This document shows, one piece after another, positions 57,919-64,000 of a stretch of DNA of 64,000 nucleotides. The notes beneath the pieces are model-generated. The model made no database searches and was not told the DNA's origin. It saw only the letters and a list, made by a program, of their open reading frames with translations. Numbering within the stretch: the stretch's first letter is position 1; each line of letters opens with the position of its first letter. The position numbers and the translations under genes were made by a program. The stretch comes from Flavobacteriales bacterium (GTDB taxonomy: Bacteria > Bacteroidota > Bacteroidia > Flavobacteriales_F > PHOS-HE28): assembly GCA_030584065.1 (NCBI GenBank), contig CP129489.1, positions 3,391,497 through 3,455,496 of the forward strand. Reading direction: 5' to 3'.

Positions 57919-58782
57919 TCACGGCGCGAAGGCGCGATGCGCGGCCTGCAGCACCCGGCTCGTGGACACCTCGTAGGCGTAGGCCACCAGCTCGCAGTTG
58001 GCGGCGTTCCACGCTGGGTTCATCGCCACGCCGTTGTACGACAGGGTGATGGTGTCGCCCACGGTCGCCGCGGTGGCGACGAGCTGCCGCCCCCAGGCCC
58101 CATCCAGCGTCTTGCGGAACACATGGCGGTGGTCGTAGTTGGGCACATCCGGGGGGGTCGCCTGGGAGTTGTACTGCCAGTCGATCACATGGTCCTCCAG
58201 CAGGTACACGGTGAGGTTGTGCTCGCCATTGAGGGGGGCCAGCACGGCCACCTTCACCTCGGCGGTGACAGTGTTGGACGGGGCGTCGTGCTGCAGCGCA
58301 CTGATCCAGATGTCCAGCGCCGCATCCTCGTTCACGATCTCGTCGATGGCACTGCCCCAGGAGGCGCTCGATTGGGTGACGCTGCTGTTGAAGGCCGTGC
58401 GGTTCACCATGCCCGTGGGCAGGAAATTGACGCCGAAAGTGGTGGCGTAGGCCTGGCCCTCCGGGGTGCGGAAGTCGGTGTCGTAGCTGCCATCGGGGTT
58501 GCTCTGGGGCGCGATGAAGCTGGAGTTGAAGTTGCCCACGGCATGCATGCCCACCACGATGAGGTCCTCGCCGTAGGCCGTCTTCAGCTGGGCGGCCACG
58601 GCGTGCGAGGCAGGGCAGTTGTTGCAGTGGTGGCCGGTGAACTCCTCCAACAGCGCGCGCCGCTTCACCGTCTCTCCGGGGGTGCCGCCGTTCCCGGTGC
58701 GCGGGGTCACGGGTTCATCCACGTAGTCGCAACCGGCCATGAGCATCAGCCCGGCGATGAAGGGGAGCATCGGTGCACGCAT
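57919..58782 (-). CDS. Omp28-family lipoprotein with thioredoxin-like CxxC
   Basis: A 287-residue lipoprotein (lipobox to Cys18, GLMLMAGC). The N-terminal thioredoxin-like Omp28 part has LLEEFTGHHCNNCPASH with Cys53/Cys56 and VGMHAVGNFNSSFIAPQSNP; the rest is beta-rich (NTVTAEVKVAVLAPLNGEHN, LTVYLLEDHVIDWQYNSQ). Omp28 proteins are outer-membrane, surface-exposed. It follows DUF6029 by three bases and TlpA further upstream in one operon, suggesting a shared role in thiol-disulfide handling outside the cytoplasm. Confidence 0.9.
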   Translation of the reverse strand: MRAPMLPFIAGLMLMAGCDYVDEPVTPRTGNGGTPGETVKRRALLEEFTGHHCNNCPASHAVAAQLKTAYGEDLIVVGMHAVGNFNSSFIAPQSNPDGSYDTDFRTPEGQAYATTFGVNFLPTGMVNRTAFNSSVTQSSASWGSAIDEIVNEDAALDIWISALQHDAPSNTVTAEVKVAVLAPLNGEHNLTVYLLEDHVIDWQYNSQATPPDVPNYDHRHVFRKTLDGAWGRQLVATAATVGDTITLSYNGVAMNPAWNAANCELVAYAYEVSTSRVLQAAHRAFAP

Positions 58783-58785
58783 GGG

Positions 58786-60474
58786 TCAGAAGGTGCTGGT
58801 GATGGACAAAGTAAGGCCGTTGGCGGCGGGTACCTGGCGGCATACCCCGCCCACGCAGAAGATGCCGGCACGCTGGCGGCCGTAGTTGACCTGGAAGCGG
58901 TTGCCACCGCGGATGTAGCCCACCGAGCCGATGGGGTAGTGCAGGGGCTCTTTGCCCTTGTCCTCCAGGGCAGCGCTGCCCACGTAGTTGAACTGGTCCA
59001 TGGCGGCGATGAACCAGTGCGGGCTGAAGGTGAGCTCGGCGAGGGCCGTGGCCCAGTTGCCCTGGTCCTGCCGGGTGCTGAGGTGCTGGAGCTCGAAGCG
59101 CAGTGAAGTGCGCTCGGTGAAATTGTGCAGGCCCTCGAGGATGAGGATGTCCGCATAGACCACGGATTCACCGGGCTTGCCTTGGATGATGTCGATGTCG
59201 TAGGCCAGGTTGAGCCAGGTGAGGGCCAGCTCCCAGGAGGAGCTCACCTTCTTGCGCAGCTCGATGTTCACGTCCTGGAAATAGCGCCGCTCGCCCGGCG
59301 TGAAGAACCGCGAGGTGTAGCCTTGGCGCGCGGTGGTATCGTCCGCAAGGCCCAGGCGGGTGGTGTCGAGCGCATAGGCCACGCTGCCGTTGATGGCCAG
59401 CTTGGTGCCGTACTTGCCCCCGAGCGGGGTGCCCTTCTTCCATTTGTAGAAGACCTCGCCTTGGGCGCTCACCTCCCCGTTGGGCTGTGTGGCATAGGGG
59501 TAGAGCGTGGCGGGCAGGTTGTAGGTGTGCTGCTTGGTGAGCGGCGGCAGGAAGTTGATGTTGAGGTCGAACGGCGTGGGCGAGGCGCGGTCGCTCTGGT
59601 AGAACATATTGTCGAAGCTGTGGGCGCCCACGCTGGCGCCGAAGCCCTTGGTGCTGTAGGTGGCATTCACCAGCAGCCCTTGTCCTGGCCGGTAGATGAA
59701 TCCGTTCTTGCCATTGGGGTCGTTGATCTTGTAGGCATACTCGGTATAGAGGTCCCACTTGGCGCTCGTGTAGTGCAGCCGCAGCGCCCAGGTGCCCACG
59801 TTCTCGGGCAGCTCTAGCAGCGGGTCACGGTCCTCCTGGTACTTGCTCACGAAGCTGCCACCGACCACCAGGTTGCCCGCCGCTGTCCAGGCGCTGTCCA
59901 GCAGCTCGGCCAGGTTCAGCTCGGCATCGGCGCCGCGCACAAGGCCCACCCCCTTCACCTGACCGTTGTCGAAGTTGAAGCGTTGGCGGCCTGCGATGCC
60001 CTTGAGGTACACGCCGCGGAAGGGCTTGTACCTCACGCGCACCCCGTCCATGGCGTTGTCCACGCCGAGGTAGCGCTCTTCGTAGGCGCGGAACACGAGC
60101 CCTTGGCCGAACTGCTCGAAGAAATTGCCGGCCGTCACCTCCAGGTCGCTGAGCTTGTACTTGGCGTACCGGTACCCGATGCCCGATCCGGCGTAGGGCT
60201 GACCGGCCGGGTAGCCGGCCAGCGCGGGCTCGTAGCTCTCGAACCGCCCCCCCGCCTCGAAATTGCCGCTGGTGTAGATGAGGTTCATCCAGGCATTGTA
60301 GGCCAGCCGCTGCCGCGGCACGATGGCGCCGATGTCCTCGTCCTCGTTGTAGTACTGGGCGTCGGTGCTGAAGTTGCCGTGCAGCTGGCCACCTTCCTGG
60401 GCCCGGGCCATCCCGCACAACATGAGCATCGCTGCCGCTGCGGGGGCGCGCAGTGCGCTGGTCATCCGTTGCAT
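58786..60474 (-). CDS. DUF6029-family outer-membrane protein
   Basis: A 562-residue protein with a signal peptide (PAAAAMLMLCGMARAQ) and the DUF6029 pattern: LHGNFSTDAQYYNEDEDIGA, NFFEQFGQGLVFRAYEERYL, DNAMDGVRVRYKPFRGVYLK, and barrel-type strands through to SITSTF. It is an outer-membrane barrel of unknown function. It lies between a TlpA-like thioredoxin gene and an Omp28 gene, a grouping I recall in other Bacteroidota. The start is set by the signal peptide. Confidence 0.9.
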   Translation of the reverse strand: MQRMTSALRAPAAAAMLMLCGMARAQEGGQLHGNFSTDAQYYNEDEDIGAIVPRQRLAYNAWMNLIYTSGNFEAGGRFESYEPALAGYPAGQPYAGSGIGYRYAKYKLSDLEVTAGNFFEQFGQGLVFRAYEERYLGVDNAMDGVRVRYKPFRGVYLKGIAGRQRFNFDNGQVKGVGLVRGADAELNLAELLDSAWTAAGNLVVGGSFVSKYQEDRDPLLELPENVGTWALRLHYTSAKWDLYTEYAYKINDPNGKNGFIYRPGQGLLVNATYSTKGFGASVGAHSFDNMFYQSDRASPTPFDLNINFLPPLTKQHTYNLPATLYPYATQPNGEVSAQGEVFYKWKKGTPLGGKYGTKLAINGSVAYALDTTRLGLADDTTARQGYTSRFFTPGERRYFQDVNIELRKKVSSSWELALTWLNLAYDIDIIQGKPGESVVYADILILEGLHNFTERTSLRFELQHLSTRQDQGNWATALAELTFSPHWFIAAMDQFNYVGSAALEDKGKEPLHYPIGSVGYIRGGNRFQVNYGRQRAGIFCVGGVCRQVPAANGLTLSITSTF

Positions 60475-60484
60475 CCCGTGCCTG

Positions 60485-60979
60485 TCACTTCTTGCCCGTG
60501 AGCTCAAGCACCTTCCGGTACAGCTCGTTCTCATCGCCGGGCTCGTAATTGTTGTGCTGGTACACGATCCGCCCGCTCCCGTCAACCAGGAAGGTGTGCG
60601 GCACGTTGTTCACGTTCAGCGCGCGCTTGAAGTCGCCATTGGGGTCGAGGTACACCTCGTACTCCCAGTCCTGCCCGCTCACGTAGGGCTTCACCCGCGC
60701 CATGGTGCGCGCATCATCGATGGAGATGGCGATGAGCTTCACGCCCGTCTTCGCCCGCCAGTCCTCGTACTTCTCCGCGATGGCCGAGAGCTCCTTCTTG
60801 CAGGGCGCGCACCAGGTCGCCCAGAAGTTGATGATGATGGGCTTGCCATCATTGCTGAAGCTGCGGGTGTCCACCTTCTTGCCCTCCAGCGTCTGCACGG
60901 TAGCGCTGGGTACGGTGGATTGCGCGGCAGCCGCGATGGCGGTGGTGATCAGAAGGGCGACGGTAAGGATGCGGATCAT
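60485..60979 (-). CDS. TlpA-family thiol-disulfide oxidoreductase (exported)
   Basis: A 164-residue periplasmic thioredoxin: signal peptide (RILTVALLITTAIAAAAQ), active site WCAPC with Cys57/Cys60 in IIINFWATWCAPCKKELSAI, and the cis-Pro region VNNVPHTFLVDGSGRIVYQ. TlpA-like proteins reduce disulfides outside the cytoplasm. First gene of an operon with DUF6029 and the CxxC-containing Omp28 lipoprotein, which are likely its clients or partners. Upstream gap to the next gene is ~100 bases with no clear promoter. Confidence 0.93.
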   Translation of the reverse strand: MIRILTVALLITTAIAAAAQSTVPSATVQTLEGKKVDTRSFSNDGKPIIINFWATWCAPCKKELSAIAEKYEDWRAKTGVKLIAISIDDARTMARVKPYVSGQDWEYEVYLDPNGDFKRALNVNNVPHTFLVDGSGRIVYQHNNYEPGDENELYRKVLELTGKK

Positions 60980-61078
60980 CAGTGTATCGGGTTCGGGGCC
61001 AAACGGAAGACCAGCGGTCACAGGCAATCATCGCGCCGGACCGCTGGCCTCCGTAATCGGCTCACATCGTTCAGCGCC

Positions 61079-62800
61079 TTATCGGCTCAGGGTCACCTTG
61101 CGGGTGGCGGTCATGCCATCGGCCACCACCTGCACGAAGTAGCTGCCGGCGGAGAGGCCGCCGAGGTCGAGCACGTGCTGCTGCGCGCCGCTGCCGAAGC
61201 TGCGGCTGCTGCTCATCACCTGCTCACCCAGCATGTTCACCACCTGGAAACGCACATTGGTGGAGGCGGGAAGGTCGAAGCCCAGGTTCAGCTGGCCTTC
61301 GGTGGGGTTGGGGTAGAGCGTGAGGTGACGGCTCAGCGCGTTCTCCTCCATGCCCACGGCGAGCTGCGAAACGAAGGCCGCCTGCAGCACCTCCTTGGTG
61401 CTGCTGTTCTGCACGAAGGCCACCACTTTCACGTTGGCCAGCTGGCCCCAGAGATTGTAGTTGCCCTGGGCCACGCCGCCCGTGGTGAAGCTGTAGGTCT
61501 GGGTGAACGACTGCGAGATGCCGGCCTGCAGGTTCGCCATGGTGATGCCGCTGCCGTTGGGCAGCATCTTCCGCTGGGCGTGCTTGAATTGGGTCTGTGA
61601 GGTGGTTCCGCCCGTGTAGGAGTAGCTTTCCACGGCGGCGATGTGCAGCTTGTGGGTGCCGGGGAAATCGGCATAGGGGGTCACCTCTGCGGTGACGGTG
61701 AGCAGGTTGCCGCCGTAGGTGGCGGTGAGGTTGATGGCGGCGAACGCCGGAACAGCCGCCTCCGTGCTGAGGTTGGAGGCGTTGTTGACGTAGGAGTTCT
61801 GGACCGAGGCGCCATTGAGGTAGGAGTCGGGGATGCCGCTCACGCCGTAGTAGGTGCGACGGGTCACGCCGTCAGGATTGTAGCTGGGGTCGGTGCCGGG
61901 GCTGGGCCAGTTCATCTGGTACTTGATGGCGGCGATGTTGGAACCCGTGCCGTTGGCGTTCACCGATGTCAGCAAGGGGTCGAAGGTGTTGTTGAAGCTG
62001 GCGCAGGGGGCGCAGGTGGAGCTCGTGAACTCCTCGATCAGCACCACGCGCTGTGCGGATTGCGTGGCCACGTTCACCTGTTTGGTGGCCAGGTCGTTCA
62101 GCGGGTTGGCGTCATCGCCTCCATTGAGGTTGCTGGCCCAGGCCACGATGGTGTGGCTGCCGGTGGTGGCGTTCCACGGCGTGGGGTGGCTGAAGTTGTA
62201 GGAGGCGCCCGGATTGATCGTGGCGGAGATGGGCTGCGACACGGCAGCGCCGCCATCGACCGTATAGTTCAGCGTGAAGCTGTTGATTGCGGCCGTGCCG
62301 AAGTTGCGCATGGTGCCCGTGATGGTTTGGTTGCCGGCGGCCACCACGTTCGGCATGTTGATCGTCAGCGCAGCCAGGTCAAGTGCGCTCTGCGTGCCTG
62401 TGATGAAGTAGGCCACATCCTGCGAGCCGGTGAAGTTGGTGTTGGTGGCCAGTGTGGCGGCACCGGCGGTGACGCTGTAATAGCCGCTGCCATAGGCGCA
62501 GCACATGCCATCACCGTAGGCGTCGTTGATGGTGAAGACGAGGACCGGGCCGTTGGGCACGCAGGCCGTCACCGGGGCCTGGTCGTAAGCGCCATTGGCG
62601 GCCGCGAGCTGGTACGGGCCGCCCGATGCATAAACGGGAGAGCCGCCGAGGCCTGTGAGGCTCCAGGTGGTCTCATCGCCGTAGCGGTCGGTGGTGATGT
62701 TCACCGTCACCTCGGTCTGCCCACCAGGGCACTGGGCCGTCGCCTGGGCGCTGAAGGCCAGGGCCGTGGCGAAGGGTAGGAAGCGTAGCGTCTTCTGCAT
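61079..62800 (-). CDS. T9SS-secreted Omp28-like protein with CxxC and type A sorting domain
   Basis: A 573-residue secreted protein: signal peptide (LRFLPFATALAFSAQATAQ), an N-terminal beta domain with GDGMCCAYGSGYYSV, a CARDB-like domain (NVVAAGNQTITGTMRNFG), then an Omp28-like thioredoxin fold with LIEEFTSSTCAPCASFN and GVSGIPDSYLNG. It ends with a type A sorting domain (LTLYPNPTEGQLNLGFDLP, LSAGSYFVQVVADG). It is a secreted counterpart of the Omp28 lipoprotein 3 kb away and shares the CxxC; both could be clients of the nearby TlpA protein. Confidence 0.9.
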   Translation of the reverse strand: MQKTLRFLPFATALAFSAQATAQCPGGQTEVTVNITTDRYGDETTWSLTGLGGSPVYASGGPYQLAAANGAYDQAPVTACVPNGPVLVFTINDAYGDGMCCAYGSGYYSVTAGAATLATNTNFTGSQDVAYFITGTQSALDLAALTINMPNVVAAGNQTITGTMRNFGTAAINSFTLNYTVDGGAAVSQPISATINPGASYNFSHPTPWNATTGSHTIVAWASNLNGGDDANPLNDLATKQVNVATQSAQRVVLIEEFTSSTCAPCASFNNTFDPLLTSVNANGTGSNIAAIKYQMNWPSPGTDPSYNPDGVTRRTYYGVSGIPDSYLNGASVQNSYVNNASNLSTEAAVPAFAAINLTATYGGNLLTVTAEVTPYADFPGTHKLHIAAVESYSYTGGTTSQTQFKHAQRKMLPNGSGITMANLQAGISQSFTQTYSFTTGGVAQGNYNLWGQLANVKVVAFVQNSSTKEVLQAAFVSQLAVGMEENALSRHLTLYPNPTEGQLNLGFDLPASTNVRFQVVNMLGEQVMSSSRSFGSGAQQHVLDLGGLSAGSYFVQVVADGMTATRKVTLSR

Positions 62801-62994
62801 GGTGTTGGGTTTTGTTCGCAACTGGGGGATGCGGCCGCACCTGAACGTGCGTGCCGGTGTTTGAAGGAGCGCCAAAGTAGCGGCCGCTTCTCCGACACTG
62901 TTGGGCATCGATCCCCGCCGGGTTGGGATCCTACGCGGCCGCAACGGCATTGCCGGGAGTGAGCAACGGTGGCCTCCGGGTCGGGGCATCCGCC

Positions 62995-63002
62995 TACCTT
63001 TG
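62995..63002 (+). promoter_or_regulatory. TACCTTTG promoter box of the small T9SS gene
   Basis: TACCTTTG is an exact match to TAnnTTTG in the 258-base gap between two divergent T9SS cargo genes, 57 bases before the rightward ATG. For the leftward gene the best candidate is CTACTTTG on the minus strand near 62873. The gap holds no gene. Confidence 0.5.
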
Positions 63003-63058
63003 CCTACATCGGTGGCATGGAATTCCCGCAAGGGGCTTCCGGCCGTTGATAAGCCCGG

Positions 63059-63820
63059 ATGACCATGAAGAATCGATACGCGCTCCTTTTCTCCGCCTCC
63101 CTCATCGCCGCCTCCGCGCAGGCGCAATTCATCACCATCACCACGGAACAGGGGCAGGTGGTCAATGGAACCACGGTGGTGCACAACGGCACTTCCGATG
63201 CCAGCCTCCTTACGCAGAGCCTGCGGGCCACACGCAATGGTTCCACCACGATCAACGTGAACATGCGCCGCTACGAGATCAGCGCGCAGACCGGAACGCG
63301 CAACTATTTCTGCTGGGGCGTTTGCTACGATGAATGGGATGCCGGCCAGTATCCGGTCTTCAACGCGGGCCAGGAGGCCGTGCTCTCCATGGCGCCCGGC
63401 GTGGAACTCGACAATTTCCACGCCTACCACATGCCCCAGGGCCAGGCCGGCCAGAGCACCTACCGCTATGTGTGGTACAACACGGCCAACTCCAGCGACA
63501 CGGCTTATGTGGACATCACCTTCAACGTGGGCTTCGTGGGCATCGAGGAGTCGGTGCGCGCAGCAGCCCGGTTGGATGCCTACCCGGTTCCAGCCGTGGG
63601 TCAGGATATCCAGCTGGAGTTCAGCCTCGATCGCACCGCTGCCGGCACGCAGCTCGTGGTGCGCGACATGCTCGGTGCCACCCAGAAGCGCCTGTCGGTG
63701 CTCGGGGCGCAGGGCCGCATGGTGCTCCCGGCCAGCCAGTGGACCGCTGGGGTGTACTTCGTGAGCCTGGAGCGCGATGGCCGTGTGCTGGCCACGCGGC
63801 GCCTGATCGTGGCCCGCTAG
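63059..63820 (+). CDS. Small secreted T9SS cargo protein
   Basis: A 253-residue protein: signal peptide (YALLFSASLIAASAQAQ), an Ig-like domain with NVNMRRYEISAQTGTRNYFC and WGVCYDEWDAGQYPVF (two Cys close together), NFHAYHMPQGQAGQSTYRYV, and a type A sorting domain (LDAYPVPAVGQDIQLEFSLD, WTAGVYFVSLERDGR, RRLIVAR). Its stop codon overlaps the convergent sirtuin stop. A second ATG two codons in is equally likely. Binding partner unknown. Confidence 0.85.
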   Translation: MTMKNRYALLFSASLIAASAQAQFITITTEQGQVVNGTTVVHNGTSDASLLTQSLRATRNGSTTINVNMRRYEISAQTGTRNYFCWGVCYDEWDAGQYPVFNAGQEAVLSMAPGVELDNFHAYHMPQGQAGQSTYRYVWYNTANSSDTAYVDITFNVGFVGIEESVRAAARLDAYPVPAVGQDIQLEFSLDRTAAGTQLVVRDMLGATQKRLSVLGAQGRMVLPASQWTAGVYFVSLERDGRVLATRRLIVAR

Positions 63821-64000
63821 TTCCCGGCCTCCACCAGCCAACGCTGCACCAAGGGCGGCACTCCAAGGGTTGCGGTTGCAGCAACCACATGGAGCCCTGC
63901 GCGGCGCACCTCCGCCGGCTTCGGGTCCACGAGGGTCATCGGCGCCTGCCGTGGCGCATGATGCACAAGCGCTGCTGCCGGGTACACCGCCAAGGAAGTT
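63817..64000 (-). CDS. cobB: Sir2-family NAD-dependent deacylase, C-terminal 60 residues (cut by window edge)
   Basis: The fragment begins TSLAVYPAAALVHHAPRQAP and continues MTLVDPKPAEVRRAGLHVVA and ATLGVPPLVQRWLVEAGN to the stop. GTSLxVYPAAxL followed by a strand ending in DPKP and a final helix is the C-terminal signature of bacterial class III sirtuins (NAD-binding end of the Rossmann fold). The catalytic His and zinc site lie outside the window, so the assignment rests on the C-terminal motif only; the symbol is provisional. Confidence 0.75.
   Translation of the reverse strand, partial: TSLAVYPAAALVHHAPRQAPMTLVDPKPAEVRRAGLHVVAATATLGVPPLVQRWLVEAGN

Noticed and set aside
1-64000. tRNA, rRNA or replication-origin sequences
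   Set aside because: No cloverleaf, rRNA-like or DnaA-box cluster was recognised on reading both strands; a covariance-model search would be needed to exclude them fully.

Overview
The window is high-GC, gene-dense DNA that looks like a Bacteroidota genome, most likely a GC-rich Flavobacteriales-type organism. The evidence is: several proteins with type IX secretion (T9SS) C-terminal sorting domains (both the type A short domain and the CHU_C/type B domain), Omp28-like and DUF6029 proteins, LytS/LytTR two-component pairs with Reg_prop/Y_Y_Y sensors, a GldL-like membrane protein, a type B succinate dehydrogenase (sdhC-sdhA-sdhB), no obvious Shine-Dalgarno sequences, and TAnnTTTG-like boxes just upstream of many starts. 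No rRNA, tRNA or CRISPR array was seen.

Layout. 0-10 kb: the end of a conserved hypothetical, a small lipoprotein with its own promoter and terminator, a LytTR regulator/propeller histidine kinase pair, two tiny coupled ORFs behind a strong hairpin, a T9SS cargo protein, small membrane proteins and a Xaa-Pro aminopeptidase. 10-16.7 kb: DUF1801 protein, then the succinate dehydrogenase operon, which has a four-helix-bundle (S23-type) gene inserted between sdhA and sdhB and bounded by an imperfect inverted repeat; then a methionine-type aminotransferase overlapping an omega-amidase-like gene. 16.6-41 kb: surface and envelope genes: a 1670-residue T9SS type B protein with PKD-like repeats, an Ig-like lipoprotein coupled to free methionine-R-sulfoxide reductase, ComF, a coiled-coil protein, a ~1160-residue outer-membrane protein, a peptide-binding lipoprotein, an OmpA lipoprotein, and a 1457-residue protein with a gingipain-like fold that appears to have lost its catalytic dyad, followed by six 79-residue repeats. 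41-45 kb: a 37-residue Lys/Ala histone-tail-like protein and an orphan molybdenum formate dehydrogenase.

45-48.3 kb is an AT-richer accessory island: a class III nucleotide-cyclase-like gene and a concanavalin-like segment lie on either side of a 1241-bp IS3-family element and are in the same reading frame if the element is removed exactly; next comes a DUF433/DUF5615 toxin-antitoxin-like pair with a small, apparently frame-broken gene behind it. 48-56 kb contains an S41 peptidase, several secreted proteins, a second LytS/LytTR pair whose kinase has an in-frame amber codon, a membrane AraC-type regulator and a GreA-type small gene with a one-base frameshift. The 45-56 kb stretch therefore holds most of the broken genes. 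56-64 kb: queG, then a likely redox/envelope cluster (TlpA thioredoxin, DUF6029, Omp28 lipoprotein), a T9SS Omp28-like protein, a small T9SS protein and the C-terminus of a sirtuin.

Dispersed repeats include a 72-bp element present twice (9.5 kb and 44.9 kb, the second at the edge of the accessory island) and a classic CACAGAGG inverted repeat. The best candidates for something new are the interrupted cyclase/concanavalin gene, the catalytically dead C25-like repeat protein, the cassette inside the sdh operon, and the peptide-plus-hairpin leader at 4.7-4.9 kb.
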